From: UBA9642 sp964545585
GTDB taxonomy: Archaea; Nanobdellota; Nanobdellia; Woesearchaeales; UBA9642
Reading direction: 5' to 3'
DNA: 5,391 nucleotides
Assembly (NCBI GenBank): GCA_964545585.1
Contig: CAZJFT010000056.1
Coordinates: 1-5,391, forward strand
Below are positions 1 through 5,390 of the stretch, piece by piece (within the stretch, counting starts at the first letter, position 1; every line of letters begins with the position of its first letter). Under the pieces are notes generated by a model that had not been told where the DNA came from, did no database searches, and was given only the letters and a program-made list of their open reading frames with translations. The translations under genes and the position numbers were made by a program.

Positions 1-813
1 TGCATCTAGCCATACATAGAAATATTTATCCTCTTCGCCAGGAATCTTGAATCCGAAATATGGGCCGTCTCTTGATACGCACCAATCATCAAGTCCCTTA
101 TCAATCCATGATAATACTTGATTCCGTATCTCTGGCTGCAATTCCCTATTATTGTTGAGCCATTCACGTAATTTTTCTGAGAATTCTCCTAGTTTGAAAA
201 AGTAATGCTCGGAATCCTTCCTCACAGGAGCGTTCTTGCATATCGTGCAATATGGTGCAATCAATTCTACTGGAGTGTATGCTGTCCCGCATTTCTCACA
301 TTGGTCTCCATACTGGTCCTCTGCGCCGCACTTCGGGCACTTGCCTTTAACATACCTGTCAGGCAAGAATCTTTTGTCATGCTCGCAGTATGTCAATTCC
401 ATGGTCTTCTTATAGATGAGATTCTTTGATTTCAACCTGTTGAATATCAATTCTGCAAGTTGCTTATTCTCTGCACTATTAGTATTATAGTATGAATCAT
501 AATTTATGTGGAAATCCTTGAAATCCTTATGATGCAACTCTTCCATGCTCTTTATGAGCTCTTCAGGCTTTATCCCTAGCTGAGTGGCTTTTATCTCTAT
601 TGGCGCACCATGTGTGTCCTCTGCGCCGCAGAATATTACTTCATGTCCTAGAAGCTTCAATGCCCTGCTGAGTATGTCTGCCTGTACATATTCTAGCATG
701 TGTCCTATGTGCGCCGGACCATTAGCATATATCAATGCATTTGTAAGGACAATCTTGTCTTTTTTCCTATTGCCTATATTGTGTGTTGTTGTATCGCTGA
801 ATTTGACCACCAA
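1..813 (-). CDS. metG: Methionyl-tRNA synthetase, N-terminal part (C-terminus beyond left edge)
   Basis: This cytoplasmic class I aminoacyl-tRNA synthetase charges tRNA-Met with methionine using ATP. About 271 N-terminal residues are present; the family is usually 550-750 residues, so the KMSKS loop and anticodon-binding domain lie off the left edge. Visible marks, counting from the TTG: the Rossmann start with NGPAHIGH (HIGH at 34-37), CGAEDTHGAPIE (61-72), and FLPDRYVKGKCPKC followed by GDQCEKCG, a zinc knuckle with Cys 158, 161, 171 and 174. C188-x2-C191, possibly with C142/H144, suggests the second zinc site of archaeal enzymes. The last residues read SRDGPYFGFKIPGEEDKYFYVWLDA-like catalytic-core sequence at 244-271. 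No ATG lies in frame between the upstream stop and the HIGH motif, so the start must be TTG (813) or GTG (810). No Shine-Dalgarno precedes either. A TATA box 27-30 nt upstream implies a leaderless mRNA. Confidence 0.96.
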   Translation of the reverse strand, partial: MVVKFSDTTTHNIGNRKKDKIVLTNALIYANGPAHIGHMLEYVQADILSRALKLLGHEVIFCGAEDTHGAPIEIKATQLGIKPEELIKSMEELHHKDFKDFHINYDSYYNTNSAENKQLAELIFNRLKSKNLIYKKTMELTYCEHDKRFLPDRYVKGKCPKCGAEDQYGDQCEKCGTAYTPVELIAPYCTICKNAPVRKDSEHYFFKLGEFSEKLREWLNNNRELQPEIRNQVLSWIDKGLDDWCVSRDGPYFGFKIPGEEDKYFYVWLDA

Positions 814-831
814 TATATGGATAAAATGAGG

Positions 832-840
832 ATTTATAAA
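832..840 (-). promoter_or_regulatory. TATA box of metG, implying a leaderless transcript
   Basis: On the minus strand this reads TTTATAAAT. Its first T is 27 nt before the TTG (813) and 30 nt before the GTG (810). That is the usual archaeal distance from TATA box to transcription start, so transcription should begin at or within a few bases of the start codon. The lack of a ribosome-binding site agrees with this. Confidence 0.7.
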
Positions 841-887
841 TATTTAGGAAAATACGGAACACAAGAAAAATAATATTTAAGGAAAAC

Positions 888-896
888 TTTAAATAT
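888..896 (+). promoter_or_regulatory. TATA box (with purine-rich BRE) of the coiled-coil gene
   Basis: TTTAAATAT is preceded by the purine-rich GGAAAAC, a plausible BRE. The predicted transcription start is about 915-918, which leaves a leader of about 16-19 nt that contains the ribosome-binding site. The promoter is divergent from that of metG, with about 50 bp between the two TATA boxes. The same AAAAACTTTA-type core precedes the tRNA-Leu TATA box at 4669. Confidence 0.65.
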
Positions 897-921
897 GGAA
901 ACCTCACTTAAGCATGAATAT

Positions 922-930
922 AAGGGGTGA
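922..930 (+). promoter_or_regulatory. Ribosome-binding site that favours ATG 934 over GTG 931
   Basis: AAGGGGTGA closely matches the archaeal anti-Shine-Dalgarno complement. Measured from the last G of the GG core, ATG 934 sits 6 nt away and GTG 931 only 3 nt. The two well-placed sites elsewhere in this window (4591-4597 and 3991-3996) both leave 7 nt, so ATG 934 is the better start. Confidence 0.65.
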
Positions 931-933
931 GTG

Positions 934-3441
934 ATGTACGATAGTCTTTTTTTGAGTGATGTAGAGCAAGGGACAGAGTTCCATCTCGTTACAGGCCAGA
1001 CAATAAAGAATATCTATGAATTAGTCGGTGCACTCAAATCGCTTTCTCCAGAGAATTTCTCCTATCATTGCAATGCTGAAAAGGATGATTTCGGTGCATG
1101 GATAACACATTCTCTGCACAATAGCATGATGGGAAATATATTAAGCCGGGTGAAAGAGCAGAAGAAATATGTGCGGATAATAGAGAAGGCAATACATCAT
1201 AAGGAGATTGAGTCTCAGGCAAGGTTGCACGTCGTGAAAGTCTCAAGGCTATGGATGGACAACAATAAGAAAGCATTGAGCGAGATGCATCATCACATAA
1301 AGGAATATGAGAAGAAGATTTCTGAAAAGCATAAGGAGATTGATGAGCTGATAAACAAGTCAGTCGACAAGTACGTAGAATCATTCCTTTCGAAACACAA
1401 GTCTGAGATGAAGCGTGACATAGATAACACTTTATCGACGATAAAAGGGCTTGAGAGCATATACGAAGAAGAGCTCAAGAGCAAAGAGGCACAGTTTGAG
1501 AAGAGCATTGATGAGCAGATGAAGAAGTCTGCAGAGAGATATGCTGAAGAGGTAATAAACAGGCATAAGCAGGAATTCATCGACATAATATGGAATGAGA
1601 AAGCAGAAGCGAGAAAAGAAGTCCAAGCCACAGTACAGAAAGAGCTTGTAGGAATTACTGATAAGCAGCGCGAGATGATACAAGCAGAGCTCGATAAGAC
1701 TTTCGAGAAACAGAAAGAACTAGAAAAAGCATTGGAAGAGAATCTAAAAAATAAAGAGCAGGAGTTGATAAGCAAGATAACTGAACATTCACAAAAGGAG
1801 CTTTCAGAAAAACTATCAAAACAGAGAGAATTGCTCGATAATGAATTGGCTAAGACGATAAAATCGAACAAGCATTTCGTAGAGCGTTTCGAAGAGGAGA
1901 TAAAGAGCAAGGAAAAAAGATTATCGGATATGATAGCTTCATCCGTAGATAAAGAGCTAGGTAAGAGTGCAGGAAAATATCAGAAGGAGCTCGATGCATC
2001 GCTTGCAAAAGCTCTTGAATCATTGAAGATCACGCAGAAGGAATGTGATAGTAAGCTCCTTGACAGGCATCCAGAACTGATAAATGATGCATCACAGAAG
2101 ATCCGTGATAATGTCATAAAATATTTCACAGAGCAGCGTGAATTGATAGAGAAAGAGATAAAGAAGCAGCTTGATGCACATACACAGAATGCAGCATTAC
2201 AGCATAAAGACATGCTCAATAAGGAGCTGAGCAATGCAGTCATCAACACAAAGCAGATCACAAAAGAGGTAGAAGAAAAGTTGCATGGTAAGACGCAAGA
2301 GATTGCAGTACTCGCAGAAGAATTAGTGTCTAAGGCACTGGACAAGAAGCTTGACAAGACATTGGATAAGCATAAATCAAATATCGCTGCTGAGAGCGAC
2401 AAGGTCATAGATTTCATAAGCCAGAAACAGAAGGAACATGAAGAGCATCTGACGCTTAAAGAGGAAGAGCTCAAGAAGATAGTCGAAGACGCAGTAGTAG
2501 AGGCAGTCGATGAGAGTGTGAAGGCATTGATAGAGGAACATCAGCAGAACTTTGACGAGAAGCTTGAAGAGCACGAGAAGAGCCTTGATGAAGAGCTGGA
2601 AAAAGTGAGCTCATTGCATAAGGACTTGGAGAACAAATACTATAAGGCAGTAGAGGAAAAAGGAGAGAAGATAGCGGACAAGGTTAGCAGGAAGACAGAT
2701 GCACAATTGCAAACATTAATAGATAAGAAGACTGCCCTGCTTGAAAAAGAGTTGATAAAGATAAAGAGCCTGATGGATTCATTGTCAAAGCAGAAATCCG
2801 ATCTGTTGAACGAGAAGAACAAGATACTTGCAGACATAAAACAGGCAGCAGACAGCAGGATATCCGCTAAAATAATCGAGATAGAGAAGAAGACAGCGAA
2901 ATACAAGCTAGAGATCGATACATTAGAGAAGGAAACTGCCGGATATAAAGAGAAGATAAGACAGCTTGAGGCACAATCGACTGAAAGCAATAGGAAGATC
3001 ATGATGCTGGAAAAGAAATTGGACGGATTGAACACAAGGAAAATCCCTGAAAAGAAAAAATCTCCAGAGAAATCTACAAAACCAAAAAAAACCACGAGGA
3101 CATCAGCAGTCAAGACATCAAAAGTGATTGAGCCGAAAAGCAAACCTACCGATAATGTGGTCCTTAAAGCAGATAAACCAAAAGAATCGAAGTATAAAAA
3201 AGCAGATGGAGAGAAGAGAATATACAAGCTCATAGATGAATGCGAATATCTCTTGATGAGCGGCAGATATGATGATGTCAAGAGGACATATCATGAAATT
3301 GTAGAGCTCTACAAGAAGGGAGAATATGATCCTGCGGACAGGACAGACCTCTACGAAGCGATAAAAGCAGTATATGATGACATATGGCAGTATGCAGAGA
3401 AGAAAAAAGGAAACGTTGTACAATTCTCAGAGAATAATTGA
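934..3441 (+). CDS. Very long coiled-coil protein with DUF5752-like N-terminal domain
   Basis: An 835-residue, highly charged protein of unknown function with no signal peptide or membrane helix, so probably cytoplasmic. Domain order, ATG 934 as residue 1: residues 13-88 match my recollection of the DUF5752 pattern (FHLVTGQTIKNIYELVGAL, then FSYHCNAEKDDFGAWI). Residues about 95-700 form a nearly unbroken Lys/Glu-rich coiled coil. Residues about 704-758 are a Lys/Pro/Thr-rich, probably disordered basic linker. Residues about 759-825 form a compact helical domain (IYKLIDECEYLLMSGRYDDV...LYEAIKAVYDDI), resembling TPR-like hairpin tails common in DPANN proteins. The coiled coil is built from degenerate units starting near residues 154, 210, 244, 296, 348, 400, 423, 479, 535, 546 and 599; the 244, 296 and 348 units are exactly 52 residues. 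GTG 931 is an alternative start. It is monocistronic with its own promoter. A scaffold, tether or filament role is inference only. Confidence 0.93.
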   Translation: MYDSLFLSDVEQGTEFHLVTGQTIKNIYELVGALKSLSPENFSYHCNAEKDDFGAWITHSLHNSMMGNILSRVKEQKKYVRIIEKAIHHKEIESQARLHVVKVSRLWMDNNKKALSEMHHHIKEYEKKISEKHKEIDELINKSVDKYVESFLSKHKSEMKRDIDNTLSTIKGLESIYEEELKSKEAQFEKSIDEQMKKSAERYAEEVINRHKQEFIDIIWNEKAEARKEVQATVQKELVGITDKQREMIQAELDKTFEKQKELEKALEENLKNKEQELISKITEHSQKELSEKLSKQRELLDNELAKTIKSNKHFVERFEEEIKSKEKRLSDMIASSVDKELGKSAGKYQKELDASLAKALESLKITQKECDSKLLDRHPELINDASQKIRDNVIKYFTEQRELIEKEIKKQLDAHTQNAALQHKDMLNKELSNAVINTKQITKEVEEKLHGKTQEIAVLAEELVSKALDKKLDKTLDKHKSNIAAESDKVIDFISQKQKEHEEHLTLKEEELKKIVEDAVVEAVDESVKALIEEHQQNFDEKLEEHEKSLDEELEKVSSLHKDLENKYYKAVEEKGEKIADKVSRKTDAQLQTLIDKKTALLEKELIKIKSLMDSLSKQKSDLLNEKNKILADIKQAADSRISAKIIEIEKKTAKYKLEIDTLEKETAGYKEKIRQLEAQSTESNRKIMMLEKKLDGLNTRKIPEKKKSPEKSTKPKKTTRTSAVKTSKVIEPKSKPTDNVVLKADKPKESKYKKADGEKRIYKLIDECEYLLMSGRYDDVKRTYHEIVELYKKGEYDPADRTDLYEAIKAVYDDIWQYAEKKKGNVVQFSENN
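1393..2784 (+). repeat. Degenerate tandem protein repeat of about 52 residues within the coiled coil
   Basis: Units begin with a (K/R/E)(H/Q)(K/R)(S/Q/E)E-like motif: KHKSE, RHKQE, KQREM, KQREL, KYQKE, EQREL, QHKDM, KHKSN, EHQQN. They continue with EL-x-K-T-like sequence, then EEELKSKE-like acidic/basic sequence, then a less charged Ala/Val/Ser/Leu stretch. Nucleotide starts are 1393, 1561, 1663, 1819, 1975, 2131, 2200, 2368, 2536, 2569 and 2728. Spacings are 56, 34, 52, 52, 52, 23, 56, 56, 11 and 53 residues, so some units are shortened or extended. The repeat is seen at protein level; DNA identity between units is low. Confidence 0.65.
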
Positions 3442-3474
3442 ATATAACTAAGAAATTTATCATAATAAAATTAT

Positions 3475-3517
3475 AATAAAAAATTAAATAATACAAGAAA
3501 ATGATTATCGATGATAA
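3475..3517 (-). terminator. Probable transcription terminator of the marC/zinc-ribbon unit
   Basis: Downstream of the zinc-ribbon stop on the minus strand there is a small perfect inverted repeat (TTATC, 3-nt spacer, GATAA at 3505-3517). It is followed by T-rich sequence including ATTTTC and AATTTTTTATT. Archaeal terminators are typically T tracts, so this fits. The same AT-rich gap (3442-3534) separates two convergent genes. For the plus-strand gene only a weak CCTTTT (3525-3530) is seen, so its terminator is unclear. Confidence 0.45.
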
Positions 3518-3534
3518 ACACTTACCTTTTATGA

Positions 3535-3984
3535 TCACTCGTCATCATCATAGTCTTCAGCGACTTCGCCTTTCTTTGGCTTCTTCTTTATCGCTTTCAT
3601 CTTCTTTGTGATGTCTATGAATCCGTTACATTTCTCGCAGTTGAATCTTAATGTCTTGACACCTGCGACTGATTTCCTCTTGAAAGGCAACTGTTTCTGC
3701 CCATGATACTTGCATGCAGGGCAGGTATAATCAACATTTGCAGTCAATTTCTCCTCGTAAGAGCTTTTCTCCTCAGAATATCCGCATGATGGACAGACAT
3801 ATTCTGTCGCCCTAATCTTTACTTTTCCGCCCTCTACAGGCTTGCCCATCATTCCCTTCTTGCATTTAGGACATTTTTCTTTGAATACCCAGCATCTTGC
3901 CATCCCGGTGAAATTCTCTCCTATAGCCCTATTAGTGAAATATACGCATTCTTCCATGCTCTTCGGCTCTACTAACTTAACCAT
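3535..3984 (-). CDS. Double zinc-ribbon protein, conserved archaeal hypothetical
   Basis: A soluble 149-residue protein of unknown function. Four CPxC/CxxC knuckles are visible: C38/C41, C64/C67, C88/C91 and C116/C119. They pair naturally into two consecutive zinc ribbons, each with about 22-24 residues between its Cys pairs. The N-terminus (MEECVYFTNRAIGEN) and PFKRKSVAGVKTLRFNCEKC look like a family seen in DPANN-type archaea. The C-terminus carries a Lys cluster (KKMKAIKKKPKKG) followed by an acidic tail ending EDYDDDE. Such ribbons often bind nucleic acid or sit in transcription or translation complexes, but nothing here fixes a role. The start at 3984 is well supported by GGAGGT six nt upstream. 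The gene lies 23 nt after marC on the same strand with no promoter in between, so the two are probably cotranscribed. Confidence 0.92.
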   Translation of the reverse strand: MVKLVEPKSMEECVYFTNRAIGENFTGMARCWVFKEKCPKCKKGMMGKPVEGGKVKIRATEYVCPSCGYSEEKSSYEEKLTANVDYTCPACKYHGQKQLPFKRKSVAGVKTLRFNCEKCNGFIDITKKMKAIKKKPKKGEVAEDYDDDE

Positions 3985-3990
3985 TTTAAT

Positions 3991-3996
3991 ACCTCC
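3991..3996 (-). promoter_or_regulatory. Strong Shine-Dalgarno site of the zinc-ribbon gene
   Basis: The minus strand reads GGAGGT, a perfect anti-16S match, six nt before ATG 3984. It lies inside the 23-nt gap after marC. Independent translation initiation on a shared mRNA is therefore likely. Confidence 0.8.
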
Positions 3997-4007
3997 AAAA
4001 ATATGAC

Positions 4008-4586
4008 TTATCCGATGAATCCGACGATTCCTGCATGTATGAAATCTACGGCTAATGCTGCAAGCAGCAACCCCATGACTTTTGACATTATCTCTATGAC
4101 TTCTGTTCCGATGAATTTCTGCATGTTCTTAGCAAATTTAAGCATCACATATGAGATTACAAGCACAGCGACAGCTGCTAATGCAGGCACTAAATATCCG
4201 TATTCCTTGCTCAATATTATTATGGTAGTCAATGCACCAGGTCCTGACAATAAAGGCGTCCCTATTAGTATCGCTCCAGAGCTGACATTCTCATTCTTTG
4301 AACCGATATCTATAGCGAGAACAGTCGTCACGCCCATTATGAGCAGTATTATTCCTCCTGCAATCTTGAAACCGTTGAAGCTTATGTTCAATGCCTGTAA
4401 TAAGTATAGGCCCATTACCAGGAATACTAATAATAGGAATGCAGCGACGCCTATGGCTATGAGTATCGACTTATCTTTCTGTTTCTGGTCAAAATTCTTT
4501 GAATATCCCAAGAAGAATGCGACACTCATGAAAGGGTCCATTATTATGAACAACGTAATGAATGATCTCATGAACTCTTCAAACAT
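4008..4586 (-). CDS. MarC-family integral membrane protein
   Basis: A 192-residue protein of about six membrane helices, close to the usual 190-215 residues of the MarC/UPF0056 family. Family marks: LFIIMDPFMSVAFFL at the first helix (D17-P18, the conserved DP), FKIAGGIILLIMG (73-85), and GTPLLSGPGALTT (109-121), the signature GPG segment. The last helix carries MGLLLAALAVDFIHAGI. Helices lie roughly at 5-26, 42-64, 70-93, 103-124, 131-150 and 163-191. MarC was once linked to multiple antibiotic resistance in E. coli, but that link was withdrawn, and the transported substrate, if any, is unknown. The start at 4586 follows AAGGTGA with a 4-nt spacer. It is the first gene of a likely two-gene operon with the zinc-ribbon gene and is divergent from tRNA-Leu. 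Confidence 0.93.
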   Translation of the reverse strand: MFEEFMRSFITLFIIMDPFMSVAFFLGYSKNFDQKQKDKSILIAIGVAAFLLLVFLVMGLYLLQALNISFNGFKIAGGIILLIMGVTTVLAIDIGSKNENVSSGAILIGTPLLSGPGALTTIIILSKEYGYLVPALAAVAVLVISYVMLKFAKNMQKFIGTEVIEIMSKVMGLLLAALAVDFIHAGIVGFIG

Positions 4587-4590
4587 AAAC

Positions 4591-4597
4591 TCACCTT
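4591..4597 (-). promoter_or_regulatory. Ribosome-binding site of the MarC-family gene
   Basis: The minus strand reads AAGGTGA, 4 nt before ATG 4586. It fixes the start codon and gives the same GG-to-ATG distance (7 nt) as the zinc-ribbon gene. Confidence 0.7.
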
Positions 4598-4630
4598 AAA
4601 ACCATAATAACATAATGCTAATGATGCGTG

Positions 4631-4639
4631 TTTATTAAT
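4631..4639 (-). promoter_or_regulatory. Candidate TATA box of the marC/zinc-ribbon unit
   Basis: The minus strand reads ATTAATAAA, with A-rich sequence upstream. A start about 27 nt downstream (near 4612) would leave a leader of about 26 nt containing the ribosome-binding site. It is weaker than the other boxes, but it is the best candidate in the 115-bp divergent region. Confidence 0.4.
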
Positions 4640-4668
4640 TTTACTGTCATTTTCAAGACCTAAAAAAC

Positions 4669-4677
4669 TTTATAAAG
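4669..4677 (+). promoter_or_regulatory. TATA box of tRNA-Leu
   Basis: TTTATAAAG is preceded by AAAAAAC (BRE-like). It begins 33 nt before the mature tRNA 5' end, which allows a short 5' leader for RNase P. Confidence 0.75.
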
Positions 4678-4701
4678 CAACTTAGATTTCATGACTACAA
4701 T

Positions 4702-4822
4702 GCGGAGGTAGCAAAGCCTGGTCAAATGCGCAGGACTTAAGCGTGACAACCAAACGATTGTGTTTGGGACTATGTAATCCTGTCACTTAGTGTGTTCGAG
4801 GGTTCGAATCCCTTCCTCCGCA
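4702..4822 (+). tRNA. tRNA-Leu (anticodon UAA), intron-containing
   Basis: A class II tRNA that decodes UUA. The acceptor stem pairs GCGGAGG (4702-4708) with CCTCCGC (4815-4821), with discriminator A4822 and no encoded CCA. The D arm is GCA/TGC (4711-4713/4727-4729) with a GCCTGG-containing loop typical of tRNA-Leu. The anticodon stem is CAGGA (4731-4735) with TCCTG (4778-4782). The loop starts C-T-T-A-A-G, giving anticodon TAA at 4738-4740 and G37 at 4741. The long variable arm folds as CAC/GTG (4784-4786/4790-4792), as expected for Leu. The T arm is GAGGG-TTCGAAT-CCCTT (4798-4814). Removing a 35-nt intron leaves an 86-nt tRNA, normal for Leu. It has its own promoter and is divergent from marC. 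Confidence 0.96.
4742..4776 (+). other. tRNA-Leu intron at position 37/38, relaxed bulge-helix-bulge
   Basis: The 35 nt lie between G37 (4741) and A38 (4777), the standard archaeal site. Inside, CCAAAC (4750-4755) pairs with GTTTGG (4762-4767) around a 6-nt loop. At the junctions the central helix CTTA (4736-4739) faces TATG (4771-4774) with one T-T mismatch. The bulges would be A-G/C and T-A/A, and only GT/AC (4743-4744/4769-4770) follows. The splice motif is therefore imperfect; boundaries could shift by one base. Confidence 0.8.
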
Positions 4823-4830
4823 TTTATAAC
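4823..4830 (+). promoter_or_regulatory. Candidate TATA box directly after tRNA-Leu
   Basis: TTTATAAC starts at the first base after the tRNA discriminator. Using the metG spacing of 27-30 nt, transcription would start near 4850-4853, at the foot of the hairpin that follows. It could be a chance AT-rich match in the tRNA trailer. Confidence 0.4.
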
Positions 4831-4844
4831 TCCAGTTAGATGAA

Positions 4845-4899
4845 GTGGCGAAGTAGCAGTATCGGTCCAGAAGGTTTATGCACTTCCCCCACATTTTTT
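4845..4899 (+). ncRNA. Candidate small structured RNA, or hairpin terminator of tRNA-Leu
   Basis: GTGG (4845-4848) pairs with CCAC (4889-4892), GAAGT (4850-4854) with ACTTC (4882-4886), and GCA (4856-4858) with TGC (4879-4881). This gives 12 base pairs interrupted by a 1x2 internal loop and one bulged A. The 20-nt apical loop may form a CC-AGAA-GG mini-hairpin. A T6 run (4894-4899) follows. A TATA-like box lies 22 nt upstream, and the hairpin is more GC-rich than its surroundings. An ACA (4891-4893) at the 3' foot recalls an H/ACA guide RNA, but there is no room for a normal guide pocket and upper stem. It could also simply terminate tRNA transcription. No known RNA family was recognised. Confidence 0.4.
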
Positions 4900-4931
4900 A
4901 TTCAGACATAATAAAACATAAAGACAATAAT

Positions 4932-5390
4932 TCAGTTTCTATTTTTTAAAATATATTCAACACGAAAAACACAAATATCTTTTATTCCTGTTCTTTGTAT
5001 ATAATTACAATAATCTACAGAAAGATTAAGTATATTAACTGAATGTTGATTTAGTGCTGAAGTATAACAATAATCTTTCGTTGGTTGGGTTAATATCTTA
5101 GAACAGTAGGTGTTAATACTAGCAACAGTATTAAACTCCAGATTATCTGCCTGAGATTCATAATTTTTCTCGTATTGAACAAATAAATTACCGGTGGAAA
5201 TTATTATTTGAATTACAATTATTGATATAAATATAAATAAGTACACCTTATTGTCGGGGTTATTTTTATAAGTCTTCAAAAAAAGATATAAAGATATTAA
5301 AATGATATATTCAATAACATACCACACTATTCCCCCTATAGCTCCGAGTCCTGAACTTCCCGGAATATTTTGTATTTTTATAAGCGTTAT
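4932..5390 (-). CDS. Small membrane protein with duplicated Cys motif; N-terminus probably beyond the right edge
   Basis: Function not recognised. The frame is open to the window edge (153 codons plus stop at 4932-4934), with no stop upstream of GTG 5327. The extra upstream residues read as protein (NIPGSSGLGAIGGIVWYVIEY), so the gene is most likely longer and 5'-partial. Counted from GTG 5327 as residue 1, membrane helices lie at about 1-17 (probably begun earlier by the glycine-rich stretch) and about 28-50. A polar domain of about 80 residues follows, probably outside the membrane. It holds four Cys in two equal motifs, C75-x11-C87 and C107-x11-C119, each with I three residues after the first Cys and KD before the last. 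This recalls Cys-repeat domains of DPANN surface proteins. Alternatively GTG 5327 is the true start, with a TATA-like TTATAAAAAT at 5374-5383 and AGGGGG just upstream. The gene is more AT-rich than its neighbours. Confidence 0.68.
   Translation of the reverse strand: MTLIKIQNIPGSSGLGAIGGIVWYVIEYIILISLYLFLKTYKNNPDNKVYLFIFISIIVIQIIISTGNLFVQYEKNYESQADNLEFNTVASINTYCSKILTQPTKDYCYTSALNQHSVNILNLSVDYCNYIQRTGIKDICVFRVEYILKNRN

Noticed and set aside
205..829. Plus-strand open frames at 205-429 and 584-829
   Set aside because: They are antisense to the clear metG reading frame, have no ribosome-binding site and no recognisable protein character.
914..934. Tiny frame MNIRGE overlapping the coiled-coil start
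   Set aside because: Its ATG lies at or before the predicted transcription start and has no ribosome-binding site; chance occurrence.
1034..3538. Several minus-strand open frames rich in Ser, Phe and Leu
   Set aside because: They are the complement of the Lys/Glu-rich coiled-coil codons; such shadows arise from GAG/AAG/GAA-rich genes and lack start signals.
4003..4599. Plus-strand 198-codon frame opposite marC
   Set aside because: The minus strand encodes an unmistakable MarC-family protein; the plus frame is Asn/Ile/Pro-rich shadow sequence without a ribosome-binding site.
4845..4893. A second tRNA or a split-tRNA half
   Set aside because: No T arm (GGTTCGAATCC-like) or proper D/anticodon stems can be drawn in the hairpin region.
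4836..4899. Box C/D or H/ACA guide RNA
   Set aside because: GATGA (4839-4843) matches only part of a C box and no CTGA D box follows. The ACA is present, but a normal pseudouridylation pocket and kink-turn are not.
4840..4911. A 23-codon plus-strand frame beginning MKWRSSSIGPEGL
   Set aside because: It overlaps the hairpin and T6 run, has no ribosome-binding site, and the residue pattern is typical of spurious translation of structured RNA genes.
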